From an uncultured Acetatifactor sp. (GTDB lineage: Bacteria; Bacillota; Clostridia; Lachnospirales; Lachnospiraceae): a DNA stretch of 64,000 nucleotides. Below the pieces are notes generated by a model. That model saw nothing but the letters and a program-made list of their open reading frames with translations, did no database searches and had not been told where the DNA came from. Below, one piece after another: positions 50,414 to 59,745 of this stretch. Where the stretch lies: the NCBI GenBank assembly GCA_910578995.1, contig CAJTSY010000001.1, forward strand, positions 1 to 64,000. Reading direction: 5' to 3'. Numbering within the stretch: the first letter of the stretch is position 1; every line of letters starts with the position of its first letter. Both the position numbers and the translations under genes were made by a program.

Positions 50414-52693
50414 CTACAGCATCGCCGTCCAGGCATACAGGGGATAGAGGGAGAATTTCCCGGCGAAGGAAAATCCCATCATGTCCAGTAAAGGCGGAAC
50501 CACCAGAAGCAGTACTGCCGCAAAACAGGTACGGACCGTATTTTTCTGCCATAGGGAAATCAGCGCCACCGCCAGGGCGGCCAGGGCCAGCGTCAGGGCC
50601 TGGGAGAGAACCATCAGACCAAGAAAGCACCATATAGGCATGGAAACGGGCACATTGCCGCAGCAGGGGATATCTTGTATGGAAAATGCAAAGCCTCCCA
50701 GATGAAAGACCCTGCCCACTGCCGCCGCTCTGGCAATAAAAGGAACCAGGGCAAGCGCTGCCCCGCCGGCCATACAGAGGCAGACTCTGTTGCCCAGGAG
50801 CGCCTTTTTTCCTCCCAGGGTGGTCCCCAGCAGGTTCCAGGATGCAGTGCGCTCTTCCATTGCGGTTATATTGCCAAATGCCAACACCACCCCCAGGGAA
50901 AGCAGCAACAGATCAATGCGGAAGACATCGGCGCGCCTTCCCAATAGATAAAGGTAACCCGTGTCATAGACAAAACAGCCCCCAGTTTCCCTTATTCTTT
51001 CATACTGCTGCAGCGCCCTGGAAAAGAAGGGATAAAAAGCCGTCACGGCGTACCACCGGGATTTCAGGTTTTCGGCGGCAGTCTCCCCGATCTCCCCGGC
51101 GGCGGCCCTTTCGTCAATCAAGGCGATCTGGTCAAAAGCCTCCTGGTACCTGGCCTGTTCTGAGAGGATCAGTCTTTCCTTCTCTTCCGTCAGTTCCCCT
51201 TCCAGACGGCACATAATGTCCTGATAGTACTGCTCCCCCACAGAAGGGTTATAGGAATGGTTCCATGCGCGGAACCCCGTGAAGCCGGCAAAAAGGATCA
51301 AAGGCAGAAGGGCATGGCCTGCGACCAGGATCCTGTAGGCCTCGTGGCGGAGCAGGCAGGCATGGGGACGGAAGGAAAACAGGCTCCGGTTCCGCCCGTC
51401 TTTCAGCCCCAGATGGGTCCCCCTTGCAAAGAGGAACACGCTCCCCCCCACACCTGCCGCCATAAGGAGCAGGAAAAACATCCAGGAAGAGGCTGTCCGG
51501 GAGACGGGATACCCCAACAGATCAAAGTTCAGATAAGCCCCGTAGAGCAGTTCCGTCCGCATAAGTCCCGCCAGGTTCAGATATTTGAAGATACTTCCCC
51601 TGGAGGCGGCAGGAACGGCGGTATAAAGCAGGAAACTGACGCCCCACAGAAGGATTCCCCCGGCATAGGGGGCATACAAATGTTCCGCCCGTATGCAGAA
51701 GGCCGTCAGCAGGCTTCCGAACCCAAACATTACAAGCCCCCTGGTAATAATGGACAGCAGGATATACTGCAGAATGCTGATCCGCAGACTGCTCTCCGTG
51801 CAGGAGGCCAGGGACTGCAGGGGAGCGTCCAGATCCCCCAGTCCGGCAGCGGATCCGAAGAAGGCAAAGTTTGCGCCATACAGCAGAAAAGCCATAACCA
51901 TACAATGGATCAAAAGCGCCGTCAATTTGCAGAGGATGGAGCGCACAATGCCGTGTTTTGTTCCCCTGGTGATGAAAAACAGCCCTTTCCCCTTTTCCTC
52001 CAGGATCAGGTATCCTGAAAAGAGGAATACAGAAAGAAGCAGAAACAGATCCGTCCAGGAATTCTCCAGGGAACGGACCACCGCCAGATCCGGCATCCAG
52101 GATATTCCTTCGGCTGTAAGCCCCGCATAGTCAGACACGCTTTTCCGGATGTTTCTGGACGAAAAACTGTCTTTCTTCCCTCCGCCGAAAACGGAGATAC
52201 TGCCAAGGGTGGACCGGGTCTCCCGGACGGACTCCAGGTAATCACTATATCCCGCCACCTTCTGCCACTGTCCGAACAGCTCTTCCGTCAGCCTTTCCTC
52301 CCTCTCGAAGGAATCCGTCAGTTTCAGGTATCCCCCGCTTTGGTACAGGCCGTAATACTGTTCAAAGACGCCGGGCCTGGATTCCATGGTCTGTCTGGCC
52401 AGTTCCTCTCCCATCTCTCCCCCGCCCCTGCGCACCATGAGGACTTCCTGCACCAAACAGACACCCTCCATGGTTTCTTTCATTCCGGTGACCAGGGATG
52501 CCTTTTCCGCTTCCGTCATCCCCTCTATTTCCTCCTGGAAGGCCCTATAGGAAGAGAGGCTGTACGAGCTTTCGTCCGGCAGGCCGGAGAACCATGCCAA
52601 AAAAAGATTCAGTGACAACAGCACAAGGAGGGATACCAGAAAGCTCCTTCTGCCCCATATTTTTCCCAGTTCAAAGCCTGTCAGCCGGATCAT
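50414..52693 (-). CDS. ABC transporter permease, 758 aa, two-part
   Basis: Large ABC-2-like membrane protein. An N-terminal helix ('SFLVSLLVLLSLNLFLAWF') is followed by a roughly 180-residue external loop and a bundle of five to six helices (about 210-420). A second module then repeats the plan: one helix near 460, another external loop, and a helix bundle to the end. So two permease units appear joined in one chain. The ATG at 52693 has GAGGAGG ahead and overlaps the ATPase gene by 23 bases. It is the last gene of the RR-HK-lipoprotein-ATPase-permease operon. The substrate is unknown. Confidence 0.85.
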   Translation of the reverse strand: MIRLTGFELGKIWGRRSFLVSLLVLLSLNLFLAWFSGLPDESSYSLSSYRAFQEEIEGMTEAEKASLVTGMKETMEGVCLVQEVLMVRRGGGEMGEELARQTMESRPGVFEQYYGLYQSGGYLKLTDSFEREERLTEELFGQWQKVAGYSDYLESVRETRSTLGSISVFGGGKKDSFSSRNIRKSVSDYAGLTAEGISWMPDLAVVRSLENSWTDLFLLLSVFLFSGYLILEEKGKGLFFITRGTKHGIVRSILCKLTALLIHCMVMAFLLYGANFAFFGSAAGLGDLDAPLQSLASCTESSLRISILQYILLSIITRGLVMFGFGSLLTAFCIRAEHLYAPYAGGILLWGVSFLLYTAVPAASRGSIFKYLNLAGLMRTELLYGAYLNFDLLGYPVSRTASSWMFFLLLMAAGVGGSVFLFARGTHLGLKDGRNRSLFSFRPHACLLRHEAYRILVAGHALLPLILFAGFTGFRAWNHSYNPSVGEQYYQDIMCRLEGELTEEKERLILSEQARYQEAFDQIALIDERAAAGEIGETAAENLKSRWYAVTAFYPFFSRALQQYERIRETGGCFVYDTGYLYLLGRRADVFRIDLLLLSLGVVLAFGNITAMEERTASWNLLGTTLGGKKALLGNRVCLCMAGGAALALVPFIARAAAVGRVFHLGGFAFSIQDIPCCGNVPVSMPIWCFLGLMVLSQALTLALAALAVALISLWQKNTVRTCFAAVLLLVVPPLLDMMGFSFAGKFSLYPLYAWTAML

Positions 52694-53420
52694 GCTCTTC
52701 CTCCTCCCCGAAAACCTGCAGATACACTTCCTCCAGCCCCCCGGACACACCGTATCTGCCGCAGAGTCCCTCCACTGAATTCCGGTCCACCACCCTTCCG
52801 GATTTCAGCAGAATAATTTCCTTCGCAATAGGTTCGATATCTGAAACCACATGGGTGGACACCAGGATGATCCTCTGGCCGGAGAGGGCCCGGATCCGTT
52901 CCCGGATGCGCACCCTCTCCTTGGGATCCAGACCCGCGGTAGGCTCGTCCAACACCATCAGCCTCGGAGCCCCCAGCATGGCCTGGGCGATAAGGAGCCG
53001 CTGTTTCATGCCTCCTGAGTAGGTACGGATAAAACGTTTCTTCACATTCGTCAGATTGACAAAATCCAGAACCCGCTCTATCTCGCCGGACTGTTTCCCC
53101 CTGGGGATTCCCTTCAGGGCCGCCATGTAGGACAGGAAGCGGATCCCCGTGAAATTGTCATACAGCCCCTGCTGCTGGGGCGCATACCCAAGAAGGCTTC
53201 TGTAGGATGCGCCAAGGGCTCCGATCTCGGTTCCCTCCCAGGTAATCTGCCCTGCCGTGGGCTTCAGGCTTCCCGTGATCAGGTTCATCATGGTGGACTT
53301 GCCCGCGCCGTTGGGGCCGAGCAGGCCGTAGATGCCCGGCTCCAGGCGCAGGCTTACCTGGTCCAGGGCCGGTTTGTCTTTATAGAATTTGGTAACCCTG
53401 CTAAGCTCCAACATGCTCAT
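52671..53420 (-). CDS. ABC transporter ATP-binding protein
   Basis: Single ATPase domain of 249 residues with Walker A 'LGPNGAGKSTMMNLI' near residue 35, the signature 'TYSGGMKQRLLIAQ' near 130, and Walker B 'LMVLDEPTAGLDP' near 155. It is the CcmA/NatA-like type that works with ABC-2 permeases. The ATG overlaps the lipoprotein stop (ATGA); a second ATG two codons on has better ribosome binding site spacing (AGGAG 8 bases ahead). It overlaps the permease gene downstream. Confidence 0.94.
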   Translation of the reverse strand: MSMLELSRVTKFYKDKPALDQVSLRLEPGIYGLLGPNGAGKSTMMNLITGSLKPTAGQITWEGTEIGALGASYRSLLGYAPQQQGLYDNFTGIRFLSYMAALKGIPRGKQSGEIERVLDFVNLTNVKKRFIRTYSGGMKQRLLIAQAMLGAPRLMVLDEPTAGLDPKERVRIRERIRALSGQRIILVSTHVVSDIEPIAKEIILLKSGRVVDRNSVEGLCGRYGVSGGLEEVYLQVFGEEEEHDPADRL

Positions 53421-54901
53421 ACTCCTTTCCCCACCATGTTTATACGGCGGAAATTGTCCCGTCCCGCAACCAGGTCTTCCAGGGAAATCAGGCCGTACTG
53501 GTATCTGGTAATATTATAGGAGCCTTCCCCCAGGTACGTGGCTTCGTAATCGTAGATTACCAGGACATCCGAACCCACAGTTGCACGGAATTCCAGGCTC
53601 CATCCGTTATTTTTGTTCACAAGGCCGCTGTGGCTCACCTCCCCCGTGTCTGTATCCACAAAATAAAAGGTCTTATCCCAGGAACCATCCTTACAGCAGA
53701 GTTTATTTCCCATGGCCTCATAGAGATAAAAATACTGGCCGGGCCGGGACACCAACGGATGTTCTTCCCCCGTGTTTACGTCGATCCACCGGATACAGCC
53801 GTCCGCAGAGGAGGAGACGTAAAGCCGAGTCCCTTCTGCCAGAGCGGAATTCTCTTCCCGGTTGCTCATCCGGTACAGGGGATGAAGTTCCATGGAATAC
53901 CCTTCTTCCATATCCCCCAGGGAAAGGGTGGCATATACCGCTTCCGAATTTTCGTGCAGTTCCTTATAGGCATCGTCATCAAAGTATTCCTCCCTGGAAA
54001 GCTCCCTTCCGTAATCAATACCGGACAGAAGGACAGTGTCCCCTGTGCATCCTATGATCTTCCAGGAGACGTTATCCCCGAAATCCAGGGAACAGACCGT
54101 ACTTTCCTTTTTTTCCACAGGATCCAGAAACAGGAGCCTGCGCTCCGTGGAGCTGATGTAAGTGTCCATGCCGTCCCTTTCGGATGTCAGTTTCTTGGCC
54201 ACCAGGTAAAGCCCTCTCCCGTCGCCCATCACACAGTCCTCCAGACTCAGGGCGGGGTCGAAGGCATAAACCTTTTCCCTTCCGCTTCCGTCCAGACCGG
54301 CCCGGTAGAGGACGCAGGGACTGGTTTCCATTTCAAAATCATCCCCCTCCGCCATGAAATTCGTCTGCATGGAGCCGTCATCGTCAAAATCCCTGCTCAG
54401 AATGTACAGAGAGTCCTGATAGATGAATATCCGCGTACTCATAAACGGAAAGTCGTCGTACAGAAAAACTGCCTGGCAGTCCGGGGAATTGTGACTACAG
54501 CCCGCATTACTGCACAGATAGACTTCCTGGCAGGATCCAAAATCCACGTACATCAGATGACAGCCGTAACTTCCGTCGGTCAGCTCTACCATGTCCTCGG
54601 TGAGGTAATAGTAGCCATCCTGTGTATGACAGCCGTAACCGTCGGCGGCGGCCAGAAGTTCCAAACCGCCATTCTGCCCGGCAAAACCGCTCTGTTCTGC
54701 CTGTGCGTTCCCTGCCGTCCGGCCGTCACCCTGTTCTCCCCGGGCGTTTCCTGCCATCCCGCCGTTTTCCTCCCCGGCCGAAATGCTCCGCACTCCATCT
54801 TCCCCCAGGACATCTTCCAATCCGGAACCGGCGGTTTTCCCGCAGGCCCCCAGGAGAAGGGAAATCCCGGCAATAAGAGAAATAAAACACCTTTTTTTCA
54901 T
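53417..54901 (-). CDS. Secreted lipoprotein of the ABC operon
   Basis: The signal peptide and lipobox 'LLGAC' (lipid-bearing Cys20) are clear. The ATG at 54901 is chosen because AAGGAGG lies 9 bases ahead and the upstream residues are not protein-like. A low-complexity linker (about 25-75) contains a short repeat (AGNARGEQ / AGNAQAEQ). The external domain looks like a beta-propeller-type repeat protein with a C-x5-C-x-H-x4-C motif ('CSNAGCSHNSPDC'). Similar lipoproteins accompany two-component/ABC operons in Clostridia. It has 494 residues. A sensor or bacitracin/lantibiotic-type protective role is only inference. Confidence 0.82.
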   Translation of the reverse strand: MKKRCFISLIAGISLLLGACGKTAGSGLEDVLGEDGVRSISAGEENGGMAGNARGEQGDGRTAGNAQAEQSGFAGQNGGLELLAAADGYGCHTQDGYYYLTEDMVELTDGSYGCHLMYVDFGSCQEVYLCSNAGCSHNSPDCQAVFLYDDFPFMSTRIFIYQDSLYILSRDFDDDGSMQTNFMAEGDDFEMETSPCVLYRAGLDGSGREKVYAFDPALSLEDCVMGDGRGLYLVAKKLTSERDGMDTYISSTERRLLFLDPVEKKESTVCSLDFGDNVSWKIIGCTGDTVLLSGIDYGRELSREEYFDDDAYKELHENSEAVYATLSLGDMEEGYSMELHPLYRMSNREENSALAEGTRLYVSSSADGCIRWIDVNTGEEHPLVSRPGQYFYLYEAMGNKLCCKDGSWDKTFYFVDTDTGEVSHSGLVNKNNGWSLEFRATVGSDVLVIYDYEATYLGEGSYNITRYQYGLISLEDLVAGRDNFRRINMVGKGV

Positions 54902-54995
54902 AAAAAATGACCTCCTTTTCCTGATCCGGTAATATTGCTGTTCTTTCAGCCCGAATCCGATAAAGAGATCATAATCTCCAAAAGTCAAAATAGTG

Positions 54996-56543
54996 TCAAA
55001 CAGCGAGAAAAATTTTCACCCTGGCCCCGCCTGTGGAAATGTTTCCATATTCCAGGCTGCCTCCGTGCTTTTCCGCAAGCACCCGGCTAATGGCCAGTCC
55101 CATCCCAAGGTGGCCGTCCTGTCCGCCCGAAAGAAAATTTTTATGTTTTTTCCATAGAGCCTGGTCAGGGAAACCACAGCCGTCATCCGCCACCAGAATG
55201 CGCAGAGTGGAACCGTTAAGGGAAAAGTCCACGGTAACCTCACTTTCTGCAAAGCGGAGCGCATTCTCACAGACATTTTCCAGAATCCGATGAAGCACGC
55301 TGACATCCACCCTTAGTACGGAATCGTCCGCCTTCTGTACACAAAACCCCGGCTTCTGCGTACAGGACTCCACCTTCTGCACGCGGGACTCTGCCTCCTG
55401 CATGCAGGACTCCGCCTTCTGTATGCAGGACTCCGGATCGGACTCCCGCACCCGCAGACAGATGCCGGTTCCGGAGGCCATCACCTCCAAATCTTCCCTG
55501 ATATCGGAAAACAGCTCTGCGGCAGAAACCTCCTCCCTGCTGATCTCCATATCTTCCAGCTGGTTCAGCCTCCGCACGGATTCCGTGTACTGTTCCAGGC
55601 GTTTTGCGGCCAGGCAGAGGTTGCCCACAATACGGCCGGCCTTTTTCCCGTCAAGTTTTCCGCCGGGAAGGTTGATCTGCAAATATTCCGCGTATCCCTG
55701 GATAATGGCGATGGGATTGCGCAGGTCATGGGCGATGGATGCCTGCATCAGCCTGCGCTGTTCCAGGAGCTTCCACATGGACCGGTTATTCTGGGCCAGT
55801 TCCCTGCGCATAAGTTCAAAGGACCGACACAACGCCCCCATTTCATCCCCGCAGTCATAGGTGATGGAAAAATCCAGATTCTGCGCCGCGATCTGCTCCG
55901 TGGCCTGGGACAGGAGTTCCAGGGGGACCAAAAGGCGCTTGCGGTAGAAATAGAACCCGCATGCCAGGATTCCCCCGATGGAGAAAAGAGCAGGAAGGAC
56001 CACCATGGCGATGCCGCAGAGCCGGTAGGCCAGTTTCCGCTTTGGAGTCAGGGTGTCGAATCCCCGCTCCAGTTTCTGGACGGAATAGGTGGAATCTGTT
56101 ACACTTTCGTATGTGGTCTCTCTCACGTTTTCGGAATCCGGGCCGGACTGGCTCTGTACTTCCTTTTTCAGTTCCCCCGGGCCGGACTGGGTCCGGATTT
56201 CAACCTTACCGTCTCCTTCCTCCTCACTTTTTGAAAGAATCGGAAGTCTGGTCTCTTCTCCAAAAGAAACCAGGGTGGAGGACGTGACGCTTGACCCGTC
56301 GGAAAACACCTGCTCCACCGTAAGATAGGCGGCGTTGGGATCCGGCAGAAGGTAGTGCCGGAAAGCGGTACAACCCCCGACCACCAGGCCGGAGAGAAGC
56401 GCCACTCCGCAGAATGTAGTAAAAACCGTCAGCATAAAAAAACTGCGCAGGGACAGCTCCCTGCCTGCAGTTTTTCCCCGTTTTACTCCAGAGCCTTCCG
56501 AAACATTTCCGGAACGTGACCTTTTCTTTCTCAGCGGTTCCAC
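54996..56543 (-). CDS. Sensor histidine kinase of the ABC operon
   Basis: A 515-residue kinase with two membrane helices (about 36-60 and 176-200), a roughly 110-residue external domain between them, and a HAMP domain (about 200-255). HisKA has His272 in 'SIAHDLRNPIAI'. The HATPase domain has the N box 'ENVCENALRFA', 'VADDGCGFPD' and the G box 'GHLGMGLAISR'. Residues 371-405 are five 7-residue repeats inserted before the N box, encoded by a 21-bp tandem repeat. It overlaps the regulator gene by 13 bases and precedes the lipoprotein gene. Confidence 0.92.
   Translation of the reverse strand: MEPLRKKRSRSGNVSEGSGVKRGKTAGRELSLRSFFMLTVFTTFCGVALLSGLVVGGCTAFRHYLLPDPNAAYLTVEQVFSDGSSVTSSTLVSFGEETRLPILSKSEEEGDGKVEIRTQSGPGELKKEVQSQSGPDSENVRETTYESVTDSTYSVQKLERGFDTLTPKRKLAYRLCGIAMVVLPALFSIGGILACGFYFYRKRLLVPLELLSQATEQIAAQNLDFSITYDCGDEMGALCRSFELMRRELAQNNRSMWKLLEQRRLMQASIAHDLRNPIAIIQGYAEYLQINLPGGKLDGKKAGRIVGNLCLAAKRLEQYTESVRRLNQLEDMEISREEVSAAELFSDIREDLEVMASGTGICLRVRESDPESCIQKAESCMQEAESRVQKVESCTQKPGFCVQKADDSVLRVDVSVLHRILENVCENALRFAESEVTVDFSLNGSTLRILVADDGCGFPDQALWKKHKNFLSGGQDGHLGMGLAISRVLAEKHGGSLEYGNISTGGARVKIFLAV
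55330..55434. repeat. 21-bp in-frame tandem repeat, five copies
   Basis: Five 21-base units (plus-strand pattern like GCCTTCTGTATGCAGGACTCC) follow one another with 2-7 differences each. They keep the kinase frame and encode seven-residue units resembling E-S-C-I-Q-K-A. The array lies between the dimerisation and N-box parts of the histidine kinase. Confidence 0.9.
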
Positions 56544-57205
56544 TTATACCCCACCCCCCAGACTGTCTCGATGTGATCCTGCCCTGTGGCTTCCCGCAGT
56601 TTTGCCCGGATCTTCCTCACATATTCTTTAATTACATTGTTGTCGCCTTCTGCGTCATATCCCCATACCGCCTCGTAAATGCGCTCCCTGTCAAATACCT
56701 GGCCCGGGTTCGTCACCAGGAATTCGATGAGGTCAAATTCCCTTTTGGAGAAGGGGATTTCAACGCCCTGGAAGGAGACGGTGCGTTCCGACAGATTGAC
56801 GATCAGTCCGTGGGAAGTGAGAACCGAAGGCCTGTTCCGACTTCTGGCGTCCCGGCGCAGATGGGCAGCCACCCGGGCGGACAGCTCGTTCAGGCTGAAG
56901 GGTTTGGTAATGTAGTCGTCGCCGCCGTACTGGAGCCCGTTGACCTTGTCCTGCTCCGTGACCCTGGCGGTGAGGAACAGGATAGGGCAGACGATATGCT
57001 CCCTTATGCTCCTGCACAGCTCCAGTCCGTCCATTCCGGGCATATTGATGTCCAGGATGATCAGGTCCGGCTGTTTCTGCAGAAGGGAAACCGCCTCACC
57101 GGCACTGTTTGCCGCCAGGGTTTCATAGCCGCAGTCCTGCAGGTGGTCGGTGAGAAGTTCCGTTATCATTTTTTCATCGTCCACTATCAAAATTCTGTAT
57201 GCCAT
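56531..57205 (-). CDS. OmpR/PhoB-type response regulator of the ABC operon
   Basis: Receiver with D9-D10, phospho-acceptor Asp52 ('LIILDINMPGMDG') and 'DDYITKPFSLNEL'. A winged-helix DNA-binding domain follows ('SKREFDLIEFLVTNPGQVFD', 'VIKEYVRKIRAKLREA'). The frame is open from 57307, but the ATG at 57205 (224 aa) begins exactly as regulators do, with AGAGG and AAAGG ahead. It is the first gene of the five-gene transporter operon and is likely to control it. Confidence 0.95.
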   Translation of the reverse strand: MAYRILIVDDEKMITELLTDHLQDCGYETLAANSAGEAVSLLQKQPDLIILDINMPGMDGLELCRSIREHIVCPILFLTARVTEQDKVNGLQYGGDDYITKPFSLNELSARVAAHLRRDARSRNRPSVLTSHGLIVNLSERTVSFQGVEIPFSKREFDLIEFLVTNPGQVFDRERIYEAVWGYDAEGDNNVIKEYVRKIRAKLREATGQDHIETVWGVGYKWNR

Positions 57206-57342
57206 TGCCTTTCTACCTCTTCCCGGACAGGCCGATCCTATAGACATCAATGTATTTAGATCCATGATGCCTGCCCCTCTCTTTCTATGGCGAACAGCCA
57301 ATTCCATTGCAAAACCATTCGACGGCTTCTTCCCGGAATCCC

Positions 57343-58248
57343 CTACAGCTTCTCACTGAAAATACTCTTATATCCCTCCCCGTAAATCTCCGTGGCGCTG
57401 GTGATGATAGTGAAGGCCCTGGGGTCCTCCTGCCGGACGATCTCTTCCAGTTTGGGCGAAAGGTGTTTTTTCACAACGCAGAGGATGACCTTCTTGGCCG
57501 CGCCGGTGTAGGCTCCCTGGCCTGAAATATAGGTGGCGCTGATGTCCAGTTCCTCCAAAAGCCGCTTCACGATCACCTGGTGGCAGTCGCTGATGATGAA
57601 GAACATCTTCGCCCCGTCCCTTCCATACAGAACCATGTCCAGAAGGATGGAATTGATAAATACCACCAGACCCGCGTAAAGAGCGGTATCAATATTCTGA
57701 AACACAAAGGCAGAAGCCGTCACGATCACAGCGTCCGTGATCAGGAAGAGCAGTCCGGTCTTCAGATGGGGAAGCCTCAGCCTCAGCAGTTTGATGATGA
57801 TATCCGTCCCCCCGGAAGTAGCCCCCGCCTTGAACGCCAACCCCAGGCTCACCGCCATCAGGGAGCCCCCCGCCAGGGAAGCCAGCAGGGGATCCGCGGT
57901 AAGCGCCCCCAGGGGGGAAAGCAGGTTCGTAAACACGGACATCATCATGGTGCAGTAGAGGGTGGAGAGGATAAAACGCCACCCGAATTTCCACATCCCC
58001 AGTATCAGGATGGGAATGTTCACGGCAAACATCCAGGTACCGGTCTCCAGTCCGGTGAAACGGTTCAGTATGATGGCAATGCCCGTGACGCCCCCCGGGG
58101 CCAGGGAATTGGGATCCAGAAACAGACTGACGGCAACGGCATAAATCGCCGCGGCCGCCGTGATTGTCAGATAGTCCCTGCACCTTCGGCTGAAGGTTTT
58201 CTCTTCCTCGTAGTGAATCTCGTTTTCCTGCTCTCTGCTTATCTTCAT
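57343..58248 (-). CDS. YitT family membrane protein (DUF161/DUF2179)
   Basis: A 301-residue protein with five to six membrane helices, including the family motif 'DPNSLAPGGVTGIAIILNRF' and 'AGATSGGTDIIIKLL'. The C-terminal cytoplasmic DUF2179 domain (about 220-295) has 'TYISGQGAYTGAAKKVILCV' and 'DPRAFTIITSATEIYGEGYK'. Function unknown. It stands alone between the ilvA terminator and the response regulator gene. Confidence 0.92.
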   Translation of the reverse strand: MKISREQENEIHYEEEKTFSRRCRDYLTITAAAAIYAVAVSLFLDPNSLAPGGVTGIAIILNRFTGLETGTWMFAVNIPILILGMWKFGWRFILSTLYCTMMMSVFTNLLSPLGALTADPLLASLAGGSLMAVSLGLAFKAGATSGGTDIIIKLLRLRLPHLKTGLLFLITDAVIVTASAFVFQNIDTALYAGLVVFINSILLDMVLYGRDGAKMFFIISDCHQVIVKRLLEELDISATYISGQGAYTGAAKKVILCVVKKHLSPKLEEIVRQEDPRAFTIITSATEIYGEGYKSIFSEKL

Positions 58249-58317
58249 ATTTCCCTACTTTCCTTTAATGCTAAAATCTGTGCAGGTTCCGGGTGCCGTC
58301 CCGTGAAATATTCCAGG

Positions 58318-58357
58318 ACAAACCCGCCCGCTTCCCGGACAGGGCGAAGCGGGCGGT
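58318..58357 (-). terminator. Terminator-like hairpin after ilvA
   Basis: On the minus strand an 11-bp perfect stem CCGCCCGCTTC / GAAGCGGGCGG lies about 35 bases after the ilvA stop. It is followed by GTTTGT. The T run is short, so efficiency is uncertain. Confidence 0.6.
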
Positions 58358-58391
58358 CTGTTGTAACCTTAAGTCTGTCTGATTAGATTGG

Positions 58392-59699
58392 TCAGAAGTT
58401 CGCGTTCACCAGTTTAGGCCGGTACCCTTCCGCTTCCAGGGAACTCATGATCTGGTTCTTGTGCTCCGTGCCGAATGCCTCCATAGTGATCCGCAGTTCC
58501 ACGGCAGTGTTGCGGTTGGTGGTGACGAACTGGTTGTGCTCCAGTTCCACCACATTGCCGTTTGCCTTGGCGATGATGCCGGACACACGGTACAGCTCGC
58601 CGGGCTTATCCGGCAGAAGGATGGATACGCTGAAGATCCTGTCGCGCATGATGAGACCCTGCTGTACTACGGAGGACATGGTTGTCACGTCCATATTTCC
58701 GCCGCTTAAGATGGATACCACTTTCTTGCCCTTCACATCCAGGTGCTTCAGAGCGGCAACCGTCAGCAGACCGGAATTTTCTACTACAATCTTGTGGTTT
58801 TCCACCATATCCAGGAAGGCCACCACCAGTTCGTGATCCTCCACGGTGATAATGCCGTCCAGGTTCTTCTGGATATAAGGGAACAGCTTGGCGCCGGGGG
58901 TTTTCACCGCGGTACCGTCCGCAATGGTGGTAACCTTCGGCAAAGTGACCACATGCCCCTGGGCAAGGGATGTCTGCATACAGTTTGCCCCCGCAGGCTC
59001 CACCCCAATCACTTTTATCTTGGGATTTAACAGTTTTGCCAGAGTTGCCACACCTGTTGCCAGGCCGCCTCCCCCGATGGGAACCAGAATGTAGTCCACA
59101 AGGGGAAGCTCTTTGACGATCTCCATGGCGATGGTCCCCTGCCCCGTGGCCACGATCAGGTCGTCAAAGGGATGGATGAAGGTATATCCGTTCTCGTCCG
59201 CCAGTTCGTATGCCTTTGCGCATGCCTCGTCATATACGTCGCCGTAGAGCACCACTTCCGCCCCGTATCCCTTGGTGCGGTTTACCTTCATCAGGGGAGT
59301 GGTGGTGGGCATCACGATGACTGCCTTGGTGCCGTAGGCCTTGGCAGCATAGGCCACACCCTGGGCATGGTTCCCGGCGGAAGCGGTGATCAGTCCCTTG
59401 GCCCGCTCTTCCTCCGAAAGGGTGCTGATCTTGTAATATGCGCCCCGGAGCTTATACGCGCCGGTCAGCTGCATATTCTCGGGTTTCAGGTAGACCTTGT
59501 TCCCTGTCTGAAGGCTTAAGTACTCGCTGAATACCAGCTTGGTCTCCGAGATCACCTTCTTCACGATCTCAGAGGCCTCCTCAAACTTTTCCAGGGTAAG
59601 CCCTTCCTCCTGGGCGGTGTTCTGCTTCGGGACAGCCGTCTCTTCCGCAGAAACCTTCTCCTCCAATACCACGTCTTTTGCCTGCATTTCTTTTCCCAT
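58392..59699 (-). CDS. ilvA: Threonine ammonia-lyase
   Basis: PLP enzyme that deaminates threonine to 2-oxobutanoate, either for isoleucine synthesis or for catabolism. Seen: the PLP lysine in 'TGAYKLRGAYYK' near residue 82, 'SAGNHAQGVAYAAK', the phosphate-binding 'PIGGGGLATGVATLAK', and a C-terminal ACT domain (about 350-430, 'SVSILLPDKPGELYRVSGII'). Its 435 residues include a roughly 35-residue acidic N-terminal extension not seen in typical forms (about 400). AGAAGGAGG precedes the ATG. No other isoleucine genes are adjacent; it interrupts the ftsY-ylxM neighbourhood. Confidence 0.94.
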   Translation of the reverse strand: MGKEMQAKDVVLEEKVSAEETAVPKQNTAQEEGLTLEKFEEASEIVKKVISETKLVFSEYLSLQTGNKVYLKPENMQLTGAYKLRGAYYKISTLSEEERAKGLITASAGNHAQGVAYAAKAYGTKAVIVMPTTTPLMKVNRTKGYGAEVVLYGDVYDEACAKAYELADENGYTFIHPFDDLIVATGQGTIAMEIVKELPLVDYILVPIGGGGLATGVATLAKLLNPKIKVIGVEPAGANCMQTSLAQGHVVTLPKVTTIADGTAVKTPGAKLFPYIQKNLDGIITVEDHELVVAFLDMVENHKIVVENSGLLTVAALKHLDVKGKKVVSILSGGNMDVTTMSSVVQQGLIMRDRIFSVSILLPDKPGELYRVSGIIAKANGNVVELEHNQFVTTNRNTAVELRITMEAFGTEHKNQIMSSLEAEGYRPKLVNANF

Positions 59700-59745
59700 C
59701 TTTTTCCTCCTTCTGTGTGAGATGATATATTTGATGATGAAATAG

